NCBI GenBank assembly: GCA_020638975.1
Contig: JACKHN010000019.1
Coordinates: 1 to 64,000, forward strand
Origin: Planctomycetaceae bacterium
GTDB lineage: Bacteria > Planctomycetota > Planctomycetia > Pirellulales > Pirellulaceae
Direction: 5' to 3'
Length of the DNA: 64,000 bases
This document shows positions 34,550-45,200 of this stretch, piece after piece; positions within the stretch are counted from its first letter, which is position 1, and each line of letters starts with the position of its first letter. Position numbers and translations under genes: made by a program. Below the pieces are notes generated by a model. That model had not been told where the DNA came from. It did no database searches and worked only from the letters and a program-made list of their open reading frames with translations.

Positions 34550-36290
34550 CGGTGACGGTCAGCGTAATCTGATACTGGCCATTGTCATTGGGCGTGAAGC
34601 TGAATGAACTATGCGGCACCGTCTTCATTACACGCTGTACTCAGCGTGTCGTTGCATCGGTACGCGGCGCACCGTTCTTCAACACGCTGTAGCTGTACGT
34701 CAGCGTGTCGTTGGTCTCCGGCTGGATCGGTAGCCGCGGCGGTGACGTCAATCTGCGTGCCTTCCACACGGACGCTGCTGACCGATGCGATGCTCGGTGC
34801 CGGATTCGCGTTGGCGACCGTGATCGTCTGGTTGATCGACGCACGCTTCCACCGTCATCATCGGCGTGACGGTTAGCGTGATCTGGTACTGGCTGTTGTC
34901 ATTGGGCGTGAAGCTGAACGCGCTGAACGCCACGGCCTGTTGCATTCGGCACCGTTCTTCACACGCTGTAGGTGTACGTCAGCGTGTCGCAGCCGCGCGC
35001 GGTGCGTCAATCTGCGTACCTTCTTCACGGACGCTGCTGACGAGACTGTACTCGGTGCCGGATTCGCGTTGGCGACCGTGATTGTCTGGCGTGTCGTTCC
35101 CCGTCCTCATCGGTGACGGTTAGGTGATCTGGTACCTGTAGCCATTTGCGGCCGTTATCCTTGGGCGTGAAGCTGTCTCACGTCAATCTGCGTACCGTTC
35201 CACGCGGACGCTGCGTGATTGAAGCAATACTCGGGCTGGGTTCGCGTTGACGACCGTGATTGTCTGGCTGGTCGATGCCGTTCCCCCGTCCTCATCGGTG
35301 ACGGTCAACGTGATCTGGTACTGGCCGTTGTCATTGGGCGTGAAGCTGAACGCAGTCTTGTTAGCACCGCTGCCTGATGCAAACGCGACACCGTTCTTCA
35401 ACACGCTGTAGGTGTACGTCAGCGTGTCGTTGGGTCCTGCGGGATCGGTAGCCGCGGCAGTGACGTCAATCTGTGTACCTTCCACACGGACGCTGCTGAT
35501 TGAGGCAATACTCGGAGCTGGGTTCGCGTTGACGACCGTGATTGTCTGGCTGGTCGATGCCGTTCCCCCGTCCTCATCGGTGACGGTTAGCGTGATCTGG
35601 TACTGGCCATTGTCATTGGGCGTGAAGCTGAACTCTGTCTCATTCACGCCGCTGCCCGATGCAAACGCGACGCCGTTCTTCAACACGCTGTAGGTGTACG
35701 TCAGCGTGTCGTTGGTTCCGGCAGGATCAGTGGCTGCGGCGGTGACGTCAATCTGCGTACCTTCCACACGGACGCTGCTGACCGAGACGATGCTCGGTGC
35801 CGGATTCGCGTTGGCGACCGTGATCGTTTGGTTGATCGATGCACTTCCACCGTCATCATCGGTGACGGTTAGCGTGATCTGGTACTGGCCGTTGTCATTG
35901 GGCGTGAAGCTGAACTCTGTCTCATTCACGCCGCTGCCCGATGCAAACGCGGCACCGTTCTTCAGCACGCTGTAGGTGTACGTCAGCGTGTCGTTGGGTC
36001 CTGCGGGATCGGTAGCCGCGGCAGTGACGTCAATCTGTGTCCCTTCCACGCGGACGCTGCTGATTGAAGCAATACTCGGAGCTGGGTTCGCGTTGACGAC
36101 TGTGATTGTCTGGCTGGTCGATGCCGTTCCCCCGTCCTCATCGGTGACGGTCAACGTGATCTGGTACTGGCCGTTGTCGTTGGGCGTGAAGCTGAACTCT
36201 GTTTCATTCACGCCGCTGCCCGATGCAAACGCGGCACCGTTCTTCAACACGCTGCGAGCTGGCAATACCAGCGTTCGTTGGCGACCGTGC
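34450..36290 (-). repeat. 282-bp tandem repeats of giant protein 1, partly scrambled
   Basis: Between about 35220 and 36250 the repeats are clean with a 282-bp (94-residue) period, phase marks at 35412, 35694 and 35976. Each unit encodes SVRVEGTQIDVTAAATDPAG, TLTYTYSVLKNG, ETEFSFTPNDNGQYQI. Units alternate between two types (ITVVNANPAPSIASIS with PAGPND, and ITVANANPAPSIVSVS with PAGTND). Outside, at 34480-35220 and 36250-36290, units are truncated, frame-shifted and missing blocks. Confidence 0.85.
35183..36265 (-). CDS. Giant surface protein 1, middle part (Ig-like repeats)
   Basis: The clean repeat ORF, 360 residues, of four Ig-like copies of 94 residues. Both ends leave the frame of the neighbouring parts of the gene. 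The starting residues (MPARSVLKNGAAFASG) are an artefact of the junction. It has no start or stop of its own and is best read as part of one gene with 32672-34549 and 36244-48105. Each copy resembles Ig-like/cadherin-like domains that lengthen adhesins. Confidence 0.6.
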   Translation of the reverse strand: MPARSVLKNGAAFASGSGVNETEFSFTPNDNGQYQITLTVTDEDGGTASTSQTITVVNANPAPSIASISSVRVEGTQIDVTAAATDPAGPNDTLTYTYSVLKNGAAFASGSGVNETEFSFTPNDNGQYQITLTVTDDDGGSASINQTITVANANPAPSIVSVSSVRVEGTQIDVTAAATDPAGTNDTLTYTYSVLKNGVAFASGSGVNETEFSFTPNDNGQYQITLTVTDEDGGTASTSQTITVVNANPAPSIASISSVRVEGTQIDVTAAATDPAGPNDTLTYTYSVLKNGVAFASGSGANKTAFSFTPNDNGQYQITLTVTDEDGGTASTSQTITVVNANPARVLLQSRSVRVERYAD

Positions 36291-39200
36291 TGACCGAGAC
36301 GATGCTCGGTGCCGGATTCGCGTTGGCGACCGTGACATTCATAATCCGCACGGTACCGGTTTTTGTTGGGTCGTCGAAGACCATGACGGTTACAGGATAG
36401 ACGCCATCATCGGCGAAGCGGTGTTGGACACTTGCCAGTCCGTTGCCGCTTACCGGTGCCGAACCATCGCCGAAGTTCCAGAAGTAGGTCAGCGTTGCCC
36501 CGGGCAGGTTTAGAACTTCGACTTGATAGGAAAAGAGCGCTCCCTCGAAACCGGTTGTATCGCCGGACAGCGATGTTATCAGCGGCGGAGTGTTGAACGT
36601 GAGCAATTCAAACGTCGATTCGGTCTCGCCGCCGTCATCGTCAGTGGCAGTGATCGTCACCACTTGGCTTGGAGGAGCGCTGCTGTTAACGCCAAACAGC
36701 CACACCCAGCGGCCATCCAGTGCAGAAACCTCGCCGACCGAAGCGGTCAGGGTCACGGTGTCCGCCGGAACGTCACCGAATGTTCCCGTGTTCACGGCTT
36801 GGCTACCCACGGCAGCGACAACGCTCGCGTGGTTTATTGCCAAGTCGGGATTCCTGTTCGCGACATTCACCGTGGTGGTCGTGAGATGAGTGGCCCCGTC
36901 GCTGTCGGTCACTCGCAATCCGACGACCTGTCCAACGGCATTGTCACCAAAGACGATGCTCGGTTGCTCACCCGTCGCATCGACATCGAAGGTGCTGCCG
37001 TCGTAATTCAGATCCCAATCGAAGGTGAGAGCTGCATTTGCGTCTTCTCGATCCGAAGAACCGCTCCCGTCCAAGTTCAGCGCGACACCTTCCGTTGCTG
37101 AATAGGGACCGCCCGGATTCGATGCGGGAGTCGTGGTGAGAACACGAAGTTCAATTTCGACACCCGCGGTTTGAGCATAGGCGATCTCGAAGAGTGTAGA
37201 ATCGACGACAAGTCTGGCTCCATGTGGCAACCCAGCAAAGGTACTGGGGGGCGCGAGTTCTGATCTGTTAACGATGATCGGAAATACGGTTCCCGCCGTT
37301 GGCATTGTTCCGAGCGAGACATTTAGCGTCGCACCGCCGAGGTTCAAACCGACAGGGTCAGCGATCTGATCAAATTCTCCGGCGTTCACGCCGTTGATGT
37401 CGATGTCCACTTGTGAGCCACCCGTCAGGGTCAGGCTTCCCAACGTTAGCTTGCCGATCCCTGGCCCAGGAGCGATGTGGCCGCCAGACGCGACGGAAAC
37501 CAGCCCGCTGACAGTGCCGTTGCCCGCGAGCGTCCCTCCGTCTTGAACCGTCACATCAGCATCCAAGAGAGAAGAACCGATCACCAGGGTTCCGCCTGCA
37601 ATCACTAAGTTTTGTACAACGACAGCGGCACTAAGCGTTGTGGTTGCCACGTCAACTCGAAGTTCGCCGACTGCCGCAATGTCCGTGATCGCTGCGTTGA
37701 CGTTAAAGCTGGTCGCTTGAACGTACAACAGTGGCGGAACAGCAATGGGCCCCTGAATAGAGACAGTGACGGGATCGGTGCCCGAGAAATCGCCGTCAAT
37801 GATCAAGTTGGCTGCGAACGCCGGATCTAGCGAGGCGATCGAGATCGTATCAGTTCCATTGCCGCCACGGATAGTGATCGACCCCGACGGGTTCGGAAAG
37901 ATGGTCGTCTCGAAATGCCCATCCGGGCTCCACAGTTTCAATTTACCAGCCAGCGTCGGATCGACATCCGTGGGATCGGCGTCTTCCAATACCGCAGAAG
38001 TTTCTCCTGGTGGCAACTCGAAGATGATGTGTTCGACGCTGCCTGCGTTGATCAGAAACGGCTCAAGCCCCAACCAATTGAAAGTGACTGCTCCATCCAG
38101 GGCGAGCGGTTGTAGCACTGTCCGGCCATCCGTCGGATTGAGCAGCGTTTGTGTGATGGTGGTGAATGTGCCTCCATGAATTTCCGCACCGTCGATCCCC
38201 GAACCACCTCCCGCGTCGAAGTTAATGGTGTCTGGGCGGAAGGTCTCGGTCGTGAAGTCGAGAATCAAGGTATCGCTGATATCGTCTCGCCCGATGATTG
38301 TTCGCAGCAAGGGATCGATATAGGTACCGTCACTGACCGTTTTGCCGTTCTCAAGCACGCTCTCGTTCAGCGAGCTATGGACCAGTCGAAGTTCGTTCGA
38401 GTTGCCCGAACCGGGCACCGAGGCCGCGACGGTCCCGGCATCGTCGTTGAAAATGAATCCATAACCCAGCGGTTTGCGGAGTACGGCATGTTGGCCGTTC
38501 GACAAGAACAGTTGCACGATCTCGTCCGACTCGAAATCGGTGTCGCCATGCACGACCACTTGGATTGTCTGGGATTCCACATCGTGGGCGGCCCAGGTGA
38601 GTGTTCCGGTCTTCGCGGTATAGTCGACGCCTGCGGTCGCCGATCCATCCGCCGTCGCATAGTCGACTGTCACGGGATCATCGTGATCGCCTAACAAGTG
38701 GACCGTAAATTCAAGTATCTTCGTGTGGCTGTTTCCCTCACGGACGAACGTGTCGGTGACGCCCACGACGGAAGGGATGACGGTCCCTACCGTTGCCGCA
38801 TCGATACGATTTTGCAGATCAGCTCCGGTGAAGGCGGTAACGACGTCTTCGATTGTTTGCGTGCCGGCACCCACCGCACGCAGCGCGGCTGCTGCGTCAC
38901 CTTGAGCAACTTTCTTGACTTTCGAAATCGCGGTCGCGTAGTCCCGGTCATTCGTCGCAGGCAGTGCATCGATCGCTTGATTGCCAGTCGCGATGACGGC
39001 AGCCGCGCCGGCGATGATGTCGGCGCTAAACTCGATACCGGTGACGGTGCTGACACCGGTCAGGATGTCTGCAAGGACGTTCGCGGCAGCGAGATCCGTT
39101 TCGCTATCGGGATCGAAAATCTTCTCGGCAAGATCGCTGTAGACCAAATCCGCAAAAAAGTCGACCGGCAACACTGCCGAGGCCCCCGCGAAAAGTTCCG

Positions 39201-42200
39201 CGATCTGTACGACCGTGCTATACAGCTCGACGTGCGTTACCCAGTAGCGAGCCGCGACGTCGTCGCCGTCTGCCAACCCAGCCAGTGGATTGAGTGAACC
39301 GATGTTGGCAGGCGGCAACCCAAACGCGTCAAGCACTCGTTGCTCTGCGTCCGCCAACGTGAATCCCTGTCCTCGCACCAATTCCGCCACCAGGGTCGTC
39401 AACGGCGTCATGACGAAGTGCCCAGGTGTCGCGTACATGCGAGTCGACCATGGCAGATTCGTCGATGTGTCGACGCCGCCATGCAATACCCATCGCCCTT
39501 CGTCAGGACCCGCCAGGCCGTCGTTATCGAGATCGAACTCGGTTGGGATCACGAGCGTGAACGAACCGTCCGGTAAGGTTGTTGTTACTGGCTCCGATGG
39601 TTCACCAATGTCTTGAATGCCATTGCCATCAATGTCGAGGAAGTCCAGCACTCCGTTGAAATTACCGTCGAAGAACACACTGGTTCCATCCAGGAAACCT
39701 GCCGTTACCGCAATATAGGAGGGAACTCCTGTTCGAACTCCAGAGTTGGCGCCGAGAGTAACGGTTTCGCCAGGTGTTGTTGAAATTGTTGTGCTCTCAC
39801 TGCATGCGGGCTGTCCTGGCGGGGGAATGAGGAGGGCTACCTGTTCGCCTGTATACGTGATGGGGCCGCAATTTGCAGACGGAGGGCCTTCATTATCAAA
39901 GATATAAACGGAAACACTGCCCCCATACACATCTTTGGTGATCCCCGCGTTGATCGCGTCGGCGATCCTAATATAGAAAGAGCGGGTGCCTTGATATCGG
40001 GCCGGATTGTCATCGAGTGGTCGAACTTGGAGCACCGCGCTCGTCTTTCCAGCAGGAATTGTCACGTAGCCTTGACTGTCTAGTCCCGCGACGGAAAAGT
40101 CGATGTTCTGGTAGGCCCGAATCCCATCGGAGCCATAAAATGGTTTCACTCTTACATCTTTCGCAGACACTCGATTCAGATTGACAGTCACACTACGCCA
40201 GGTCCAATCTCCTTCGCGCATGTTAAAGTCAGATGTCGAGAGGTAGACGATGGGTGGACCGTCGTCGTCATTAATGGTGGTGGTGGCACTGGTGGTTTTA
40301 CTTAGTGACGCTCCACCCGTAATCGCCCCCAGCGTCAGCGTCACCGTTTCGTTGTTTTCGTCGATGAAGTCTTCAATCAAGTTGACGGCAATTGTGGCGG
40401 TCTGTTGGCTCGCCGGGATCGTCACAAAGTATTTTTTCCCTTCTTTGCTTACGGTATCGGAATTCGTATTTTCGATCGTGTAATCAGTGCCATTTCCAGC
40501 GGTCCCTGACGGGGTGAATTGCACTTTCACGGGAACATTGGTCGGATCGTCCAGAGCGACGGTGAACGTGATCCTCGCGTCTGCTTCGGTAATGCTGCTC
40601 TTCTTGGCGACGATGCTCACTGCCGGATCGTTGTCCTTGATATCAATTTCCTGTGTAGCTTTCGCGCCGAGATATCCGCGAGACGGCGTTCCCAAGCTCA
40701 GGACAATCTTCTCCGTTCCCTCGTTGGTTGTGTCGTTGGTGATCGTTACCGTTCTCGTTACCCCCCATGAAAATTTCGGGATAACCAAATTGAGTGTCGA
40801 GACGCTGAAATCCGTTCCGCTCGTCGCGTAACCTGATTTGCTCTTCAAGTTATTCGAGGACAGCGAAATCGGAACAGTAATAGGTGTATCGGACTGAAGC
40901 GACGTCGCGACGGTAAACGTGAAGCTTTCTCCGTTTTCCCAGACGCTCGTGATATTGTTGTTAGCAAAGGTGATGATTGGCGTGTCGTTGTCATCGATGT
41001 TCAACCGATACGCGACTGTCTTTCCCAACACTCCGTTGGTGATGCTACTGCCCAGGTTCAATTCGACATACTCGGAATTTTCATCCAACACGTCATCAAG
41101 GACTTGAATCGAAATGGTCCCAAGCGTCGCCCCCGCCGGGATCGTAAGAACGCCGGATGTGCCAGCGAGAATCGTTGAACCAACACGTACGGTTCGATCA
41201 GCGGTCGTCGTCGTACCTCCGATCGTAAACGGAATGACGACAGGTTGGGTGTTCGGATTCGACAGTTGCACCGTCGCCGTCACGATGCCCTCATTCTCTG
41301 ATTTAGTCACGACCGACTGCGTGAAACGCACACTGGGACTGTCATTTTGAGGAATTGTGATGATGTGATTGCGCGGATCGCCGGTGTCGACCGAGCGAGT
41401 GGCGTTGATCACATCGCCTAACGTGACCCGAATCAATTCGGCCGTCTCACCGACCTGATCATTGGTCACGACGACTGTCTTGCTGCCTCGTGTTAGCCCC
41501 CGATTTCCTGGAATGGTGATGACGTTTCCACCAACGACGGAGTAGTCGGAACTAGTGGCCGTTCCACCGAACTGCAACGGAACCGTGATATCGAACGCGC
41601 TCGGAGCCGTCAGCGAAACTTCGACACTTAGCGTCTGCCCTTCGTGTCCGATCTGGCTTTGTGTCGCGAAGCGAACGCTTGGCGCATCATCATTGTCCGT
41701 AATGGTGATCCGATTCTGAACGACCGTACCGAGTGAAATGCCGTCGTTCGGAGACAACGCGATGGTGAATGACTCGGTAGGTTCGTCTACGAGATCATTG
41801 GTGATTTGAATCTCTAAGGTTGTCGTCGTTTCCCCAGCCGCAAACGCAAACGACGAATTCAAAATTTCATAGTCGTGGCCGTTGTCGGCAGTGGCGGAAT
41901 GGATGGAAAACGGAATGCGGACGTCCACCGTCAACGGGTTTTCCAATACTGCGGAGATCAATAAGATGCCAACGTCCTCGGCGACGACACGATCGACGGA
42001 GGTCAGCGAGACTCTGGGCGTTACTACCGAACGTAGTTCGATGTCATTGCCATCCGGACCTGCCTGATAGTCGATTTGAAAATGTCGACCGGCGACTTCC
42101 ACGAACCCGTTCTGGGGAAGTGCGGCGAACGTGCCCTCGATTCGTCCGTTGGTTTGGTTATCGAGGATGAGGAAACGGTCTCCGATCGCCGGCACGGTGA

Positions 42201-45200
42201 GTGCGTCCATCGCAAGCGTTGCACCGTCAATATTGACGGTGCCATTCGCGATTAGCTGATCAAACTGAGTTCCTGGTGTGACTCCGTTTAAGTCGACGCG
42301 AAATGTCGAACCAGGGGCGAATGTAGTATTCCCTGTATGTAAGATGCCTGGACTGTTACCGGGAGCGACCGTCCCGCCCGAGTTGACGGTTATCGCACCG
42401 GTGGTGCCGGTGCCCCCCAGTGTCCCGCCTTGAACGGTGACTGCGGACACGATGGAACCGTTGACCAGAAGTGTGCCCTGGGTCACGAAGGTATCACCGG
42501 TGTAGGAATGCGTACCGTCGAGTGTGAGTGTGCCACCGCTGGCAGCTTGATACACTCGCCCCGATCCGCTGATCGGGTTGGCGATCGTAATGGCATCAGA
42601 CCTCGCGAAATAGAGGTGCCCGTTGTCCACCACCTGGCCAGTGCCGAGCGACCCAATGTTGGTTCCGCCGCCGATGAGCAAGTCGGCGCTGCTGATGGTC
42701 GTCGTCCCGCTGTAGGTGTTGTTGCCGCGTAACTCCCATTGGCTAGTGCCACTGACCAGCAGCGATGACGCCGCGCCAACGTCGTCCATAAAGATCGGGA
42801 ACAAAGTGCCAGGCGAAGCCCCCGTCAACGTCAAAAGGCGAGGACTGGCACCATTGCTCAGTCCGAGCGCACTGGTGTTGTTGAAAGTTAACGTACCGGT
42901 TCCCGAAGCGTCGATCGTGGCTCCGCCGCCCGAACCGCCGACGCTGAAAAGCCGATCTGTGGCAGCTGAGGGGCCGGTATAGCGGAGCGTGCCTCCGTTG
43001 ATTACCAAACTAGAGGCATCGCTGGATGATGCACCAATGTTGCTGTTCACACCGCCGTTGGCGAGCAAGCCCACGCTCAGTACTCCCGCCGTAATGTTCG
43101 TCGATCCAGTATAAGAATTGACACCTGCCAGGGTCAGCGTGCCGCTGCCTGTCTTCGTCAGGCTCCCCACTCCGTTAATCGTATTTTCCACTGTGACATC
43201 GTCAGTGCGGCTGAAGACCAAGGCAGCGTTGTTTGTCACGATACCCGAGCCCAGGCTGCCCGTGTTGGAATTTGTACCGACCCACAGGGAACCATTCATG
43301 ACGGTCGTCGTACCGCTGTAATTGTTATTACCCAGCACAAACAAGTCGCCATCTTTCGTCGTAACCATGCTACTAGCGCCGCCATTGTCACTCAGGGTTG
43401 GATATAGCGTGAGCATGTTGTGGCCGCCGGTAAATGTGAGTGTGCGAGCACCGGTTTGCCCGTTGAAGCCAATGGTTCCAGGGTTGACGAAACTCAGGTT
43501 GACATAAGTCGGACTCGCATCGTCGATCGTGCCACCCGCAGTGCCGACACTGAAGAGACGGTCGGTACTTGCCGCCGAGCCCGTGTAACGCAACGTACCG
43601 CCGTTTAGAATCAAGTTCGTTGCAGCATTCGTGGAAGCACCAATCGGGCTGTTGACGCCGCCATTGGCTAAGGTGCTAGTGCTAATCGCTCCGCCAAGAA
43701 TCGTCGTAGGGCCAGTGTAGCTGTTACTCGTGTTGGTTAATGTCAATGTGCCAGCCCCGGCCTTTGTCACGCCTCCTGCGCCGCTGATGACGCCGTTGAA
43801 CGCAGTGCTCGTCCCGCTGGCACCAATCGTCAGAGTGTTTGCATCAAGCTCGACATTGCCCGAGCCGGCTAGGGATCCGATCGATTCCGACGACGCTAAC
43901 TCCAATGTCGCGCCTGTGGTAATCGTCACGGCACTCGAGTCGGCGATTGCGCTACCATTTGATACCTTCAATCGGCCACTATTGACGGCGGTGGCACCGG
44001 AGTAGGTGTTGTTACCGGACAAGACGAGAGTACGCCCGGCTTCGCTAAAGGCGTTCAACGACAGGCCATAGCCGTTGCCGCCATCTCCGACAGGACCGGA
44101 GACTGTCACGAAGGAATTGGAGTTTGTAACGGACACTGTGGAATTTGCGGTGAGGGTTATCGCGCCTGCGATGTTCGCGCCGTTGGTTGCCGTTAACGAT
44201 CCGTACGCCCCTGCGTATCCTCCACCTCCCCCGAGCGACAAAGGCTCACTAAAGGTCGTGGTAGTGAACACCCCCACCGTCGCAGTCGACTCGACAATCG
44301 TACCACTGGTGAGATTACCCGGCTTGCCGCTGCCCGAGATCGCGAGCAGACCGTTTTTCACCGTCGTGAGACCGGCGTAAGTACTGGCACCCGTCAGCGT
44401 AAGTTGCCATTGTCCTTCTTTGATCAGGCCACCTGCCCCAGAGATGATTCCACCAATATCGCCGGAATGGCTGCTGACCGCATTTTGGTTGTAAGTTAGA
44501 TCAAAGCCGCCGTTGTCGATCGCACCACCGATGGAAAACGATTGGTCGGCTTGAGTGATCGTCGTGGGTGATGTCAATGTGATATTGGCATTCCAAGCCG
44601 CCGCATTAAGCGTGCGAAGCGCGCCGAGCCCAGTGTGCCCTACGCCGCTGAGCGTCAAGGGCTCCGCGTAGGTGGCAAAACTGGCAGGAGCAACCTGCAG
44701 CGTGGCGCCGGAGGAAACCGAGGTGCCTGCCGAAATTGCACCCAGTGCAGCTCCATTGGTGATTTCCAGAATGCCGCCATTGAGCGCCGTTACACCCGTG
44801 TAGGTATTGCTGGCCGAGAGAGTGACCGTCCCAGCGGTCGTCTTGTTGACGCCGATTGAGCCACCCAGAATCGCCGATACGGTACCGCTTTCAAGTAGCA
44901 TCGTCGTGGCACTGGTGAGAACACCAGTTGTGCCAGTGATGCTGCCGCTGGAAAGTTTAAGTCCGCCGATGGTATCGCTAAATGCCCCGATGGCGAGCGT
45001 TCCGCCATTGATATGGAGTGTTGTGGCATCGTTGATCTGGTTATTGTTTTGCAATCCCAGCGTGCCACCATCCCAGCGGATCGTGCCCGTACCTGCATTC
45101 AGGCTGGTGCCGATCGTCGTCGAGCCAGCGGTCGCCAGGAATTGACCGGCGTTGGCCGTGTTGGTCGTGTTGGTCGTTAGCGACGTTCCAGCAAACTGCA

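Noticed and set aside
34450..36290. Regularly spaced repeats that might be a CRISPR array
   Set aside because: The 282-bp units are coding and continuous, with no short repeat/unique spacer pattern.
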